The notes: generated by a model from the sequence alone, not told the origin. 64,000 nt of DNA from Agromyces sp. S2-1-8 (GCF_021129215.1 NZ_JAJOLP010000001.1:3162001-3226000); one strand, 5' to 3'; counted from the first letter of the stretch, positions 20,330-30,316 are shown. A program made the numbers and translations.

Positions 20330-20912
20330 TCGCGTGACGATCCGCTCGCGCCTGAAGGAAGACCTCAAGACCGCCCGTGCCCACGACCCCGCGGCACGGA
20401 GCGGCCTCGAGGTCTTCCTCGTGTACTCGGGCCTGCACGCCATCTGGACATACCGGCTCACCCATCGCATGTGGGTCGCCGGCTGGCGGTTCCCAGCCCG
20501 GCTCATCTCGCAGTTCGCCCGATTCCTGACGGGCATCGAGATCCACCCCGGCGCGACCATCGGGCGCCGGTTCTTCATCGACCACGGAATGGGCGTCGTC
20601 ATCGGCGAGACCGCCGTCGTCGGCGACGACGTGATGCTCTACCACGGCGTCACCCTCGGCGGGAAGGCGCCCAGGCACACCCCGCCGGGCACCAAGCGCC
20701 ACCCGACCCTCGAGGAGGGCGTCACCGTGGGGGCCGGGGCGAAGATCCTCGGCGACATCACGATCGGCGCGTGGAGCGCCGTCGGCGCGAACGCCGTGGT
20801 AACCCGCGGCGCTCCCCCGCACTCGCTCGTCGTCGGCGTGCCCGCGACCGTGCGCCCGCTCTCGCACGCGACGGCCGACGCGGCGCGCGGCGTGCACGAC
20901 TGGCACATCTGA
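20322..20912 (+). CDS. cysE: Serine O-acetyltransferase
   Basis: A 196-residue left-handed beta-helix acetyltransferase making O-acetylserine from serine and acetyl-Co[20 protein letters not shown] and [15 protein letters not shown] carry the hexapeptide repeats and catalytic His. It is the short form lacking much of the N-terminal domain of the E. coli enzyme. The TTG at 20322 is preferred because GAGGG lies five bases before it; an in-frame GTG at 20334 has no such site. The C-terminus ends in an Ile (GVHDWHI), consistent with the known insertion of a terminal Ile into the CysK active site. Confidence 0.93.
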   Translation: MTDRVTIRSRLKEDLKTARAHDPAARSGLEVFLVYSGLHAIWTYRLTHRMWVAGWRFPARLISQFARFLTGIEIHPGATIGRRFFIDHGMGVVIGETAVVGDDVMLYHGVTLGGKAPRHTPPGTKRHPTLEEGVTVGAGAKILGDITIGAWSAVGANAVVTRGAPPHSLVVGVPATVRPLSHATADAARGVHDWHI

Positions 20913-20917
20913 TCGCA

Positions 20918-20959
20918 GACGACGGATGCCTCGGGGCCGGCCCCGAGGCATCCGTCGTC
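20918..20959. terminator. 42-bp perfect palindrome, bidirectional terminator
   Basis: The two 21-bp halves (20918-20938 and 20939-20959) are exact reverse complements with no spacer; the arm contains GGATGCCTCGGGGCC. It sits between the convergent cysE and prfA stops, only 6 and 20 bases away from them. It belongs to the GGATGCCTCG hairpin family described in the findings. Confidence 0.85.
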
Positions 20960-20979
20960 GTTCGATCGCGCCGGCGCGC

Positions 20980-22056
20980 CTACTCGGTGCCGAGATCGGC
21001 GAGCCTGGCCTCCTCGTCGGCGTGGATCGCCGACTCGATGAGCGGGTCGAGCGCGCCGTTCATGACCTGGTCGAGGTTGTACGCCTTGTAGCCGGTGCGG
21101 TGGTCGGCGATGCGGTTCTCGGGGAAGTTGTACGTGCGGATGCGCTCGGACCGGTCCATCGACCGGATCTGCGACTTGCGCGCGTCGGAGGCCGCCGCGG
21201 CGAGCTCCTCCTGCTGGCGCGCCAGCAGGCGGGCCCGCAGCACGCGCATCGCCGCCTCACGGTTCTGCAGCTGCGACTTCTCGTTCTGCATCGACACGAC
21301 GATGCCCGTCGGCAGGTGGGTGATGCGCACCGCCGAGTCGGTCGTGTTGACCGACTGGCCGCCGGGCCCGCTCGAGCGGTACACGTCGATCTTGAGGTCG
21401 TTCTGGTTGATGTCGACCTCTTCGGGCTCGTCGACCTCGGGGAAGACGAGCACGCCCGTCGTGGAGGTGTGGATACGGCCCTGGGTCTCGGTGACGGGCA
21501 CCCGCTGCACGCGGTGCACGCCGCCCTCGTACTTGAGATGCGCCCAGACGCCCTGCGCCGGATCGGTCGCGTTCGACTTGATCGCGACCTGCACGTCCTT
21601 GTACCCGCCGAGGTCGGACTCGTTGCGCTCGAGGAGCTCGGTCTTCCACCCCTTCGACTGCGCGTACTGGATGTACATGCGCAGGAGGTCGGCCGCGAAG
21701 AGGGCGCTCTCCGCGCCCCCCTCGCCGCCCTTGATCTCCATGATGACGTCACGCCCGTCGTCGGGGTCGCGCGGGATCAGCAGGCGCCTGAGCTTCTCCT
21801 GCGCCTGCGCGAGCCCCTCCTCGAGGGCGGGCACCTCTTCTGCGAAGGCGTCGTCCTCCTTGGCGAGCTCGCGCGCCGCGTCGAGGTCGTCCTGCGCCTC
21901 GTGCCACGCCCGGTTCGCAGCGACGATCCGGCTCAGCTCGGCGTAGCGCCGGTTGACCTTCTTCGCACGCACGGCGTCGGCGTGCAGCGCCGGGTCGGCG
22001 AGCTCCTCCTGGAGCTGCGCGTGCTCATCGAGCAGCGGCTGAACCGATTCGAACAC
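20980..22056 (-). CDS. prfA: Peptide chain release factor 1
   Basis: A 358-residue factor ending translation at UAA and UAG. The tripeptide anticodon is PVT (187-189; PxT is the RF1 signature), and the GGQ catalytic motif is at 232-234 within [15 protein letters not shown]. The N-terminal coiled-coil domain is complete. It begins 7 bases after the rho stop and its Gln is expected to be methylated by PrmC encoded at 18.4-19.3 kb. Confidence 0.97.
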   Translation of the reverse strand: MFESVQPLLDEHAQLQEELADPALHADAVRAKKVNRRYAELSRIVAANRAWHEAQDDLDAARELAKEDDAFAEEVPALEEGLAQAQEKLRRLLIPRDPDDGRDVIMEIKGGEGGAESALFAADLLRMYIQYAQSKGWKTELLERNESDLGGYKDVQVAIKSNATDPAQGVWAHLKYEGGVHRVQRVPVTETQGRIHTSTTGVLVFPEVDEPEEVDINQNDLKIDVYRSSGPGGQSVNTTDSAVRITHLPTGIVVSMQNEKSQLQNREAAMRVLRARLLARQQEELAAAASDARKSQIRSMDRSERIRTYNFPENRIADHRTGYKAYNLDQVMNGALDPLIESAIHADEEARLADLGTE

Positions 22057-22063
22057 CTCGGCC

Positions 22064-24211
22064 TCAGCGGTGGTCGGTCTCGTGCCCGTGCGAGTTGCCG
22101 TGGCCGGCGACCGGCATCGACTTCTGCATGAGCAGCAGGAACTCGGCGTTCGACTGCGTCTCCTTCAGGCGGCCCAGCACGGCCTCGAGCGCGGGCTGCT
22201 GGTCGAGGCCCGCGAGCGCGCGACGCAGCTTCCACGTGATCTTGACCTCGTCGGGGCTGAGCAGCATCTCCTCACGCCGGGTCGACGACGCGTTGACGTC
22301 GACGGCCGGGAAGATGCGCTTGTCGGCGAGCTGGCGCGAGAGGCGCAGTTCGCTGTTGCCCGTGCCCTTGAACTCCTCGAAGATCACCTCGTCCATCTTC
22401 GAGCCGGTCTCCACGAGCGCGGTCGCGAGGATGGTGAGCGAGCCGCCGTTCTCGATGTTGCGCGCGGCACCGAAGAACCGCTTCGGCGGGTAGAGCGCCG
22501 ACGCGTCGACGCCGCCCGAGAGGATGCGACCCGAGGCGGGTGCGGCCAGGTTGTAGGCGCGGCCGAGTCGCGTGATCGAGTCGAGCAGCACGACGACGTC
22601 GTGGCCCAGCTCGACGAGGCGCTTCGCCCGCTCGATCGCGAGCTCGGCGACCGTCGTGTGGTCTTCTGCCGGACGGTCGAAGGTCGAGGCGATGACCTCG
22701 CCCTTGACCGTGCGCTGCATGTCGGTGACCTCTTCGGGGCGCTCGTCGACGAGCACGACCATGAGGTGGACCTCGGGGTTGTTCTGCGAGATCGCGTTGG
22801 CGATCTGCTGCAGCACGATCGTCTTGCCGGCCTTCGGCGGCGCGACGATGAGGCCGCGCTGGCCCTTGCCGATCGGGGCGACGAGGTCGATGATGCGCTG
22901 CGTGAGCTTCGTCGGCTCGGTCTCGAGGCGCAGGCGCTCCTGCGGGTAGAGCGGCGTCAGCTTCTGGAAGTCGACGCGTGCGGCGGCCTCGTCGATGGAC
23001 TGGCCGTTGACCGAGTCGACCTTGACGAGCGCGTTGTACTTCTGGCGGCTCGACTGCTCGCCGTCGCGCGGCTGCTTGATCGCACCGACGACGGCGTCGC
23101 CCTTGCGCAGGTGGTACTTCTTCACCTGGCCGAGCGAGACGTAGACGTCGCTCGGGCCGGGCAGGTAGCCCGTCGTGCGCACGAACGCGTAGTTGTCGAG
23201 GACGTCGAGGATGCCCGCGATCGGGATGAGCACGTCGTCGTCGAGGATCTCGGGCTCGAGCTCGTCGCCGGTACCGCCCTGGCCGCGGCGCTTGCGGTCG
23301 CGGTAGCGGCTGCGACGGCCGCCCTCGCCCTCGCCCTTGTCGGCCTGGTTCTGGCCGCCCTGCCCGCCCTGGGCCTTGTCGCCCTGCTTGCCCTTGTCGG
23401 CGTCGCCCTGGCGGTCGGCGGACTTCTGGTCGTCGCCCTTGCGCGCGTCGCCGTTCTGGTTCTGGCCGTTGCCGTTCTGGCGGCCGCCCTTCTGGGCCTC
23501 GCCCTTCTGGGCGTCGGCCTTCTGGGCGTCGTCACCGCGCTCGGCGCGCTCGGCGCGCTCGCCGCGCTCGCCGCGCTCGGCACGGTCGCCGCCGCCGCGA
23601 CGGCCGCGGTTGCGGCGGCCGCCCTGCCGCGGCTCCTCTGCGGGCTGCTCGCCGTCGGCGCCCTCGGTGCGGGCGCCATCGCGGGCGCTCTCGCCGGTCG
23701 CGGCGGCGAGCTCCTCGCGCACGGCCGCACGGGCGGCCTCGCGGGCGTCGTCGTCGTTCGCGGTCGGCACGAGGCCGACACCGGCACCGCCGCCGTTCAC
23801 GTGCTGCACGGCTGCGGTCGTCGCGCTCGTCGCGCGACGGGGCTGGCGGCCGCGACGCGGTTGGGCGGATGCCTCCGCGGCGACGGGCTCGGCCGTCGCC
23901 GCCTGGGCGCCGTCGACCGGGGCGGCGTCAGCGGGCGCGGGGTCGGTCGACGGAGCCGCCTCGGCCGGCGCGCTCGGTGCGTCGGCCACCGGGGCCGCCT
24001 CGACGGGGGCGGTGCCGTCGACGTCGAGCGTGGGGGCGGCGTCGCCCTCGGCCTGACGCGCGGTGATCGCCTCGACGAGTTCGCCCTTGCGGAGCTTGGA
24101 TGCGCCCACGATGCCGAGCGAGGCGGCGAGCTCCTGGAGCTCGGCGACCTTGAGGCCGGTGAGGGGGGCGCCGTTCGCCACGCGCGCGGCGTGGTCGGAT
24201 GCGTTGGTCAC
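22064..24211 (-). CDS. rho: Transcription termination factor Rho with large N-terminal insertion
   Basis: A 715-residue hexameric RNA-dependent ATPase. After a SAP-like Rho N-terminal domain ([20 protein letters not shown]), residues ~60-310 form a low-complexity Ala/Pro, then Arg/Gly/Gln/Asn/Lys-rich insertion. The core follows: the cold-shock RNA-binding domain, Walker A PPKAGKT at about 456-462, [12 protein letters not shown], and the Q/R loops. Such insertions are known in actinobacterial Rho and bind RNA in Micrococcus and Mycobacterium. The GTG at 24211 fits the family start and follows AAAGGA by 11 bases. Confidence 0.95.
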   Translation of the reverse strand: MTNASDHAARVANGAPLTGLKVAELQELAASLGIVGASKLRKGELVEAITARQAEGDAAPTLDVDGTAPVEAAPVADAPSAPAEAAPSTDPAPADAAPVDGAQAATAEPVAAEASAQPRRGRQPRRATSATTAAVQHVNGGGAGVGLVPTANDDDAREAARAAVREELAAATGESARDGARTEGADGEQPAEEPRQGGRRNRGRRGGGDRAERGERGERAERAERGDDAQKADAQKGEAQKGGRQNGNGQNQNGDARKGDDQKSADRQGDADKGKQGDKAQGGQGGQNQADKGEGEGGRRSRYRDRKRRGQGGTGDELEPEILDDDVLIPIAGILDVLDNYAFVRTTGYLPGPSDVYVSLGQVKKYHLRKGDAVVGAIKQPRDGEQSSRQKYNALVKVDSVNGQSIDEAAARVDFQKLTPLYPQERLRLETEPTKLTQRIIDLVAPIGKGQRGLIVAPPKAGKTIVLQQIANAISQNNPEVHLMVVLVDERPEEVTDMQRTVKGEVIASTFDRPAEDHTTVAELAIERAKRLVELGHDVVVLLDSITRLGRAYNLAAPASGRILSGGVDASALYPPKRFFGAARNIENGGSLTILATALVETGSKMDEVIFEEFKGTGNSELRLSRQLADKRIFPAVDVNASSTRREEMLLSPDEVKITWKLRRALAGLDQQPALEAVLGRLKETQSNAEFLLLMQKSMPVAGHGNSHGHETDHR
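23536..23580 (-). repeat. Tandem 9-bp repeats in the rho insertion
   Basis: About five copies of a 9-bp unit close to CGCGCTCGG encode the run of GER/AER tripeptides in the low-complexity part of Rho. Length changes in this repeat would keep the reading frame. Confidence 0.75.
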
Positions 24212-24547
24212 TGGGTGTTGTCCTTTCCCCTGGCGCATGTGGTTGCGCGGCAGGAGAGTTGATCGCAGACTCGAGCGAGGTCGGCGCGCGCGGCGCAGAC
24301 TGCGCAAGTGCGAAAGCAAGAGATTGCCGGGAATTGCACGATGCGGCTCGTGAGCGGTGTCGGGTCTGACGTATCAGCCGCTTCACCCGCCGGGTGCGCA
24401 GTCAGTCTAACACCGTGCGGCCGCCCAGCCTGCCACGCGACGCCCCGTTGTGGAGAAACATCGCGTGGAGGCATCCGACTGCGACGAGCGCGACCGAGCA
24501 GCAGCGGCGCACGTCGCGGCGTGCCGGCCGTCGGCGGGCAGCGCGGC
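24212..24547 (-). other. Non-coding leader/promoter region of rho (336 bp)
   Basis: No supported gene lies here. On the minus strand TAGACT at 24404-24409 is a possible -10 for rho, which would give a leader near 190 bases; Rho is autoregulated through a long leader in other bacteria. A weak hairpin GCACG/CGTGC (24509-24524) follows thrB and may terminate it. An orphan half-copy of the GGATGCCTC arm lies near 24469-24478. Confidence 0.5.
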
Positions 24548-25492
24548 TCAGGCGACGGTGACCGTCGCGCCCTTGAAGTCGACCGCGAGCGGCAGCGCCT
24601 GCCACACCGTGTCGGCCGTCCGCTCGACGAGGTCGATCGCCGCTGCTCGGGCGCTCGGGTCGTTCGCGAGGACGAGGATCGACGGGCCGGCACCCGACAC
24701 GACGGCGGGGTGTCCCGCCTCGCGCAGTGCCCGGATGAGCCGGTCGGTCTCGGGCATGGCCGCCGCGCGGTAGTGCTGGTGCAGCTTGTCCTCCGTGGCC
24801 TGGAAGAGCAGCTCGGGGCTCTGGATGAGCGCCGCGACAAGCAGCGCCGAGCGCGAGACGTTGAAGACCGCGTCTTCGTGCGGCACCTGCTCGGGCTGCA
24901 GCGAACGCGCGAGCGCCGTCGACATCTCGTGCTCGGGCACGAGCACGAGCGGCGAGACGCCGCGGTGCACGATGAGCTTCTTGTGGCGGGGTCCCTCGGG
25001 GGTGACCCACGCGATCGTGAGTCCGCCGAAGAGCGCCGGCGCCACGTTGTCGGGGTGGCCCTCGAGCTCCGTCGCGAGCTCGAGCAGGTCGTCGGCCGAG
25101 AAGTCGACGACCCCGTCGAGCAGGCCCTTCGCCGCCATCACCCCTGCGACGATCGCCGCGCCCGACGAGCCGAGGCCGCGGCCGTGCGGGATCGCGTTGT
25201 GCGCGACGAGCCGCAGCCCGGGCAGCGCGACGCCCGCGCGCTCGAACGCGTGCGCGATCGCGCGCACGACGAGGTGGGACGCGTCCAGCGGCACCTCGCC
25301 CTCGCCGACGCCGTGCACCTCGACCTCGACGCCCGCCGGCGTCGCCGAGACCTCGAGCTCGTCGTAGCGCGCGAGGGCGAGCCCGAGGGTGTCGAAGCCG
25401 GGCCCGAGGTTCGCCGAGGTGGCGGGCACCTTGACGTGGACGGTACGGCCGACGAGCGATGTGGTCGCGTCGGCGACGAGCGTGCCCGTCAT
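24548..25492 (-). CDS. thrB: Homoserine kinase
   Basis: A 314-residue GHMP kinase phosphorylating homoserine on the way to threonine. The GHMP phosphate loop PHGRGLGSSGAA (102-113), the N-terminal VPATSANLGPGFD and the C-terminal SGAGPSILVL are intact. Its ATG overlaps the thrC stop (ATGA), and it is the last gene of the aspartate-family operon. Confidence 0.96.
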   Translation of the reverse strand: MTGTLVADATTSLVGRTVHVKVPATSANLGPGFDTLGLALARYDELEVSATPAGVEVEVHGVGEGEVPLDASHLVVRAIAHAFERAGVALPGLRLVAHNAIPHGRGLGSSGAAIVAGVMAAKGLLDGVVDFSADDLLELATELEGHPDNVAPALFGGLTIAWVTPEGPRHKKLIVHRGVSPLVLVPEHEMSTALARSLQPEQVPHEDAVFNVSRSALLVAALIQSPELLFQATEDKLHQHYRAAAMPETDRLIRALREAGHPAVVSGAGPSILVLANDPSARAAAIDLVERTADTVWQALPLAVDFKGATVTVA

Positions 25493-26598
25493 GAGGCGAG
25501 TCCCAACGCCGCGGCGACCTGTGCGGTGTCGACCGGCACGACCGTCGGCTCGACGTCGGAGCCGTCGGCCGTGCGGAGGGCCCACTGCGGGTCCTTCAGG
25601 CCGTGGCCGGTGACCGTGAGCACGACGCGCGCACCCCGCGGCACGGCGCCGGCGGCCGCTCGCTCGAGCAGGCCGGCGACCGAGATCGCCGAGGCCGGCT
25701 CGACGAAGATCCCGACCTCGGCCGAGAGGATGCGCTGCGCCTCGAGGATCGCGGCGTCCTCGATGGCGCCGAAGTACCCGTCGGTCTCGTCGCGCGCCTG
25801 GAGGGCGAGCTCCCACGACGCCGGATTGCCGATGCGGATCGCGCTCGCGATGGTGTCGGGGTCGCGCACGGGCTCGCCGCGCACGATGGGCGCGGAGCCC
25901 GCGGCCTGGAAGCCGAACATGCGCGGCATCCGGGTCGCGTTGCCCGCCGCGATGTCCTCGCGGTAACCGCGCGTGTACGCCGTGTAGTTGCCGGCGTTGC
26001 CGACCGGCACGACGTGCAGGTCGGGTGCGTCGCCGAGCACCTCGACGACCTCGAACGCCGCGGTCTTCTGGCCCTCGATGCGGTCGTTGTTCACCGAGTT
26101 GACGAGGTGCACGGGGTAGTTCGCGGCGAGGTCGCGCGCGATGTCGAGGCAGTCGTCGAACGTGCCCTGCACCTGGATGAGCTTCGCGTCGTGCGCGATC
26201 GTCTGGCTGAGCTTGCCCATCGCCACCTTGCCCTCGGGCAGCAGCACGGCCGCGCCGATGCCGGCGTGGGTCGCGTAGGCGGCGGCCGATGCGGAGGTGT
26301 TGCCGGTCGAGGCGCAGATCACGACCTTCGCCCCGTGCTCGACGGCCTTCGTGACCGCCATCGTCATGCCCCGGTCCTTGAAGGAGCCGGTCGGGTTCAT
26401 GCCCTCGAACTTCACCCAGACGTCCGCGCCGGTGCGACGCGACAGTGCGGGGGCCGGCAGCAGCGGCGTGCCGCCCTCGCCGAGCGTCACGATCGGGGTC
26501 GCGTCGGTCACGTCGAGACGGTCGGCGTACTCGCGGATGACACCGCGCCACTGGCGCGAGCCGGGCTTGGGGGTGGGCGTCGGGTTCGGGGTGTTCAC
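25489..26598 (-). CDS. thrC: Threonine synthase
   Basis: A 369-residue PLP enzyme turning O-phosphohomoserine into threonine. Schiff-base Lys74 lies in NPTGSFKDRG; ASTGNTSASAAAYA binds the PLP phosphate/substrate. The short form (about 360 residues) is usual for actinobacteria. The GTG at 26598 overlaps the hom stop as GTGA. The first 14 residues are Pro/Thr-rich and poorly conserved. Confidence 0.95.
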   Translation of the reverse strand: MNTPNPTPTPKPGSRQWRGVIREYADRLDVTDATPIVTLGEGGTPLLPAPALSRRTGADVWVKFEGMNPTGSFKDRGMTMAVTKAVEHGAKVVICASTGNTSASAAAYATHAGIGAAVLLPEGKVAMGKLSQTIAHDAKLIQVQGTFDDCLDIARDLAANYPVHLVNSVNNDRIEGQKTAAFEVVEVLGDAPDLHVVPVGNAGNYTAYTRGYREDIAAGNATRMPRMFGFQAAGSAPIVRGEPVRDPDTIASAIRIGNPASWELALQARDETDGYFGAIEDAAILEAQRILSAEVGIFVEPASAISVAGLLERAAAGAVPRGARVVLTVTGHGLKDPQWALRTADGSDVEPTVVPVDTAQVAAALGLAS

Positions 26599-27905
26599 TG
26601 GGCTCCTTCGACTCGGAGGACGGATGCGACGGAGGCGACGACGGGGCTCTCGGCGAGCGAGGCGACCGTGTCGGCGAGCGCCGACTCGGTGGCCTCGTGG
26701 GTGCCGATCACGAGCGTCGCGCGCCGCGACCCCTCGCTGACGGTCTGCTGCAGCTGCTCGACCGAGACGCCGTGCTCGGCGAACGTGCGCGCGATCTGCT
26801 CGAGCACGCCCGGTTCGTCGGTGACCTCGAGGGTGATCGCGTACCGCGTCGTGATGCGCCCGATCGGCAGCAGGGGCAGTTCGGCGTGCGTCGACTCGGC
26901 CGTGCCGGGCCCGCCCGAGACCCGGCGCCGGGCGATGGCGACGAGGTCGCCGAGCACGGCGGAGGCGGTCTGCACTCCGCCGGCGCCCGCGCCGTAGAAC
27001 ATGAGCGGCCCTGCGGCGGAGGCTTCGACGAACACGGCGTTGTTCGCCCCGTGCACGGCGGCGAGCGGATGGCTGCGCGGAACGAGCGCCGGGTAGACGC
27101 GGGCCGAGACGCCCTCGTCGCCGGTCTCGGCGTCGATGAGGCGCTCGCAGATCGCGAGCAGCTTCACGACGTACCCGGCCCGGCGCGCCGATTCGACCTG
27201 GGCCGCCGAGACGCCCGTGATGCCCTCGCGGTGCACGGCCTCGACCGGCACGCTCGTGTGGAACGCGAGGCTCGCCAGGATGGCTGCCTTCTGCGCTGCG
27301 TCGTAGCCGCCGATGTCGGCCGTCGGGTCGGCCTCGGCGTAGCCGAGCTCGGTCGCGGTCGCGAGCGCGTCCTCGAGGGAGGCGCCGGTCTGGTCCATCC
27401 GGTCGAGGATGAAGTTCGTCGTGCCGTTCACGATGCCGAGGATGCGCTCGATGCGGTCGCCCGCGAGCGACTCCCGCAGCGGCCGGATGATCGGGATCGC
27501 CCCGGCGACCGCGGCTTCGTACGAGAGCTGCGCGCCGACCTGCTCGGCCGCGGCGAAGAGCTCGGGGCCGTGGGAGGCGAGCAGCGCCTTGTTGCCCGTG
27601 ACCACGTCGGCGCCCGAGGCGATCGCCTGGTGCACGAGCGTGCGGGCGGGCTCGATGCCGCCCATGAGCTCGATCACGACGTCGGAGCCGAGGATGAGGG
27701 CCTCTGCGTCGGTCGTCAGCAGCTCGGCGGGCAGGTCGGTGTCGCGCCGCGCCCCGAGGTCGCGCACGGCGATGCCGACGAGTTCGAGGCGCGCGCCGAC
27801 CCGCTGCGCGAGCTCGTCGGCATGGTCGAGCAGCAGCCGTGCGACCTGCGAGCCGACCGAGCCCGCCCCGAGCAGTCCGACTCGGATGGACCGGTACTCG
27901 ATCAT
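26595..27905 (-). CDS. hom: Homoserine dehydrogenase
   Basis: A 436-residue enzyme reducing aspartate semialdehyde to homoserine with NAD(P)H. The nucleotide-binding GAGSVG (13-18), the catalytic-domain signatures GIVNGTTNFIL and EADPTADIGGYDAAQK, and a C-terminal ACT domain (about 350-425, starting near RYAITLEVTDEPGVLEQIA) are visible. The ACT domain implies threonine feedback inhibition, as known for the Corynebacterium enzyme. ATGA overlap with lysA. Confidence 0.96.
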   Translation of the reverse strand: MIEYRSIRVGLLGAGSVGSQVARLLLDHADELAQRVGARLELVGIAVRDLGARRDTDLPAELLTTDAEALILGSDVVIELMGGIEPARTLVHQAIASGADVVTGNKALLASHGPELFAAAEQVGAQLSYEAAVAGAIPIIRPLRESLAGDRIERILGIVNGTTNFILDRMDQTGASLEDALATATELGYAEADPTADIGGYDAAQKAAILASLAFHTSVPVEAVHREGITGVSAAQVESARRAGYVVKLLAICERLIDAETGDEGVSARVYPALVPRSHPLAAVHGANNAVFVEASAAGPLMFYGAGAGGVQTASAVLGDLVAIARRRVSGGPGTAESTHAELPLLPIGRITTRYAITLEVTDEPGVLEQIARTFAEHGVSVEQLQQTVSEGSRRATLVIGTHEATESALADTVASLAESPVVASVASVLRVEGAQ

Positions 27906-29341
27906 GCGGGGTTCCCTTCGACGGTGCTCGTCGCGACGGTCCTCGTCGCGACGGTGGGTGCCTCGAGCCCGAGATCACGGGCGAGCAGGTCGTCGATCGA
28001 CTCGCCGCGCACGATGACGCGGGCCTCACCGTCGCGCACGGCGACGACGGGCGGGCGGGGCACGTGGTTGTAGTTCGAGGCGAGCGACCAGCAGTACGCG
28101 CCGGTGGCCGCGACGGCGACGAGGTCGCCGGGCGCCGTGTCGGCCGGCAGGTGCTCGACGTCGACGACGACGTCACCCGCCTCGCAGTGCTTGCCGACGA
28201 CCCGGCTGAGCGCGGGGGCGGCGTCGGAGACGCGGTTCGCGACCCTGGCCGAGTACGCCGCGCCGTAGAGCGCCGTGCGGGCGTTGTCGCTCATGCCGCC
28301 GTCGACGCTCACGTAGCGCCGTGCGCCCCCCTCGATCGGCACGGGCTTGACCGTGCCGACGGTGTAGAGCGTGACGCCGGCGGGGCCGATGATCGACCGG
28401 CCCGGCTCGAACGCGAGCCGCGGCACTGCGATGCCCCGTTCGCGGCACCCCGCGACGACCGCGGCGACGATCCCGTCGGCGATCTCCTCGATCGGCTGCG
28501 GGGTGTCGGCGGCCGTGTAGGCGATGCCGAACCCGCCGCCGAGATTGAGTTCGGGCAGCGGCTCGACGGCCGAGAGGTCGGCGTGCGCGGCGAGCAGCCG
28601 GGCGGCCGACTCGGCGAAGCCCTCGGCGTCGAAGATCTGCGAGCCGATGTGGCAGTGGAGCCCGAGGAACTCGAGCGAGTCGTGCGCGCGGATGCGCTCG
28701 CCGAGCTCGACCGCGCGTTCGAGCGGCACGCCGAACTTCTGGTCCTCGTGCGAGGTTGCGAGGAACTCGTGCGTCGACGCGTGCACCCCGCTGTTGACCC
28801 GCAGCCGTACCCGCTGCCGGCGCCCGGCGCGCGCCGCCGCGCCTGCGACGCGTTCGATCTCGACCTCGCTGTCGATGATGAGCGCACCGACGCCCACCTC
28901 GACCGCGCGGGCGATCTCGGCGAGCGACTTGTTGTTGCCGTGGAAGCCCAATCGGGCGGGCTCGGCCCCGGCTGCGAGCGCGACCGCGAGCTCGCCACCG
29001 GTGCAGACGTCGACCGCCAGCCCCTCATCGACGACCCAGCGCACGACCTCGCCGGACAGGAACGCCTTGCCGGCGTAATAGACGGTCACATCGGTGCCCG
29101 CCGCGCGTGCCGCCGCCTCGAACGCGAGCCGCGTCCGTCGGGCGCGCGAACGCGCCTCGGACTCGTCGACGACGTAGAGGGGGGTGCCGAACCGCTCGGC
29201 CAGCGACACGGCGTCGAGGCCGGCGATCTCGATGCGGCCCGCGGGGTCGCGACGTGCGCTCGCGGGCCAGACCTGCGGCACGAGCGCGTTGACGTCGGCC
29301 GGCGCGCGCTGCGCGCCGGGGTCTGCGGGAACGGATGCCAC
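27902..29341 (-). CDS. lysA: Diaminopimelate decarboxylase
   Basis: A 479-residue fold-type III PLP enzyme making lysine from meso-diaminopimelate. PLP Lys92 in VYYAGKAF, GLHCHIGSQI, EPGRSIIGPAG and the partner-subunit Cys in KHCEAGD are present. The GTG at 29341 was preferred because GAGG stands six bases before it and the product length agrees with actinobacterial LysA. It is followed by hom with an ATGA overlap. Confidence 0.95.
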   Translation of the reverse strand: MASVPADPGAQRAPADVNALVPQVWPASARRDPAGRIEIAGLDAVSLAERFGTPLYVVDESEARSRARRTRLAFEAAARAAGTDVTVYYAGKAFLSGEVVRWVVDEGLAVDVCTGGELAVALAAGAEPARLGFHGNNKSLAEIARAVEVGVGALIIDSEVEIERVAGAAARAGRRQRVRLRVNSGVHASTHEFLATSHEDQKFGVPLERAVELGERIRAHDSLEFLGLHCHIGSQIFDAEGFAESAARLLAAHADLSAVEPLPELNLGGGFGIAYTAADTPQPIEEIADGIVAAVVAGCRERGIAVPRLAFEPGRSIIGPAGVTLYTVGTVKPVPIEGGARRYVSVDGGMSDNARTALYGAAYSARVANRVSDAAPALSRVVGKHCEAGDVVVDVEHLPADTAPGDLVAVAATGAYCWSLASNYNHVPRPPVVAVRDGEARVIVRGESIDDLLARDLGLEAPTVATRTVATSTVEGNPA

Positions 29342-29447
29342 GGGAACCTCACAGGAGGGAACGAATCGACGGTCGCTCGCGGCGAGCGAACCCGGATCGG
29401 TCCCTGAAGCCTGATGCGTGCCGACCTTGTGGGTCGGACTACCCGCG

Positions 29448-29453
29448 AGTCTA
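29448..29453 (-). promoter_or_regulatory. Possible -10 for lysA-hom-thrC-thrB
   Basis: TAGACT on the minus strand about 107 bases before lysA, within the gap after the DUF2993 gene. It would permit expression of the amino acid genes apart from argS. No -35 was recognised. Confidence 0.35.
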
Positions 29454-29484
29454 CCGAGGCGTGCGGGCCCGGCCGAATCGGCGG

Positions 29485-30288
29485 TCAGTCGCAGTGGCCG
29501 GTGCGGCCGAGCGCATCGCCGTCGAGCTCGACGTCGTCGCCCGCGAGGTCGACCCGCACCGCGCCCGGTGCGACCGCGACGCCCGTCACCTCGATGCCCT
29601 CGGGCAGGTGCTCGGCGACGCACACCGGCACGGGGTCGTCGCCGATGAGCCGCTGGATGAGCCCGGACACGTCGAACGATGCACCGCCCGCGCCGACCTC
29701 GACGCCGACCGGTTCGAGCAGGATCCGGTCGCCCGCGGCGGTCGGCGCCGCGGTGACCTGATAGGAGATGGGGGCGCCGAGCACCTCGACGCTGCCCTCG
29801 TAGCCCACCGTCCCGTCGCCGAGCGTCACGGTGCCGGTCGCACCCGGGACGTCGATCAGCCGGTTGAGCGAGGCTTCGTCGGTCGAGACGGTCGCAGTGA
29901 GGTGCCCGACGGGCGACGCGAGGTCGACCGGCACCTGCTGCAACGTGACCTGCGCATCGATCGGCGCGCCGTCGACCTCGAGGTCGGGTGCGCTGAGCGC
30001 GACCTCGTCCATCGAGCCCGAGAGGTACTGCGCGATGACCGAGAAGCCGCCGATCGTCACGTCGACGTCGCCTTCGACCTGGTCGGGCAGGTTCGCACGG
30101 ATCTCCTCGGCGACCCGTTGCTCGGCGACGCCCCGCGCGATCACGTCGGCCACCACGGCGATCGCCACGAGGCCGACGACGACCGCCGCCACGACGATGC
30201 CGATCTTCGCCCCTCGGCCGAGGCGCTTGCGGGGCGCGGGTTCCGGGTCTTCGACGTCCAGTGGGATCGTCGGCTGCTCGTCGCTCAT
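29485..30288 (-). CDS. DUF2993 (LmeA-like) membrane-anchored protein
   Basis: A 267-residue protein: a cytoplasmic acidic and basic N-terminus, one membrane helix at about residues 30-50 (IGIVVAAVVVGLVAIAVVAD), then an extracytoplasmic domain of DUF2993 type (ARGVAEQRVAEEIRANLP; GFSVIAQYLSGSMDEVAL; VSGLIQRLIGDDPVPVC). The family includes mycobacterial LmeA, which acts in lipomannan elongation; a role in cell-envelope lipid or glycan handling is inference only. Two Cys near the C-terminus may pair. It is co-oriented between argS and lysA, 28 bases after argS. Confidence 0.8.
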   Translation of the reverse strand: MSDEQPTIPLDVEDPEPAPRKRLGRGAKIGIVVAAVVVGLVAIAVVADVIARGVAEQRVAEEIRANLPDQVEGDVDVTIGGFSVIAQYLSGSMDEVALSAPDLEVDGAPIDAQVTLQQVPVDLASPVGHLTATVSTDEASLNRLIDVPGATGTVTLGDGTVGYEGSVEVLGAPISYQVTAAPTAAGDRILLEPVGVEVGAGGASFDVSGLIQRLIGDDPVPVCVAEHLPEGIEVTGVAVAPGAVRVDLAGDDVELDGDALGRTGHCD

Positions 30289-30316
30289 CGGTGCCCCCTC
30301 GTTCGGATGCGGAGTG

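Noticed and set aside
23337..24056. A plus-strand Pro/Ala/Trp-rich frame opposite rho
   Set aside because: A shadow of the low-complexity rho insertion, with no start signals.
24402..24461. A 19-codon open frame upstream of rho that looks like a leader peptide
   Set aside because: It has no ribosome binding site, overlaps the likely -10 element, and its codons show no regulatory run; probably chance.
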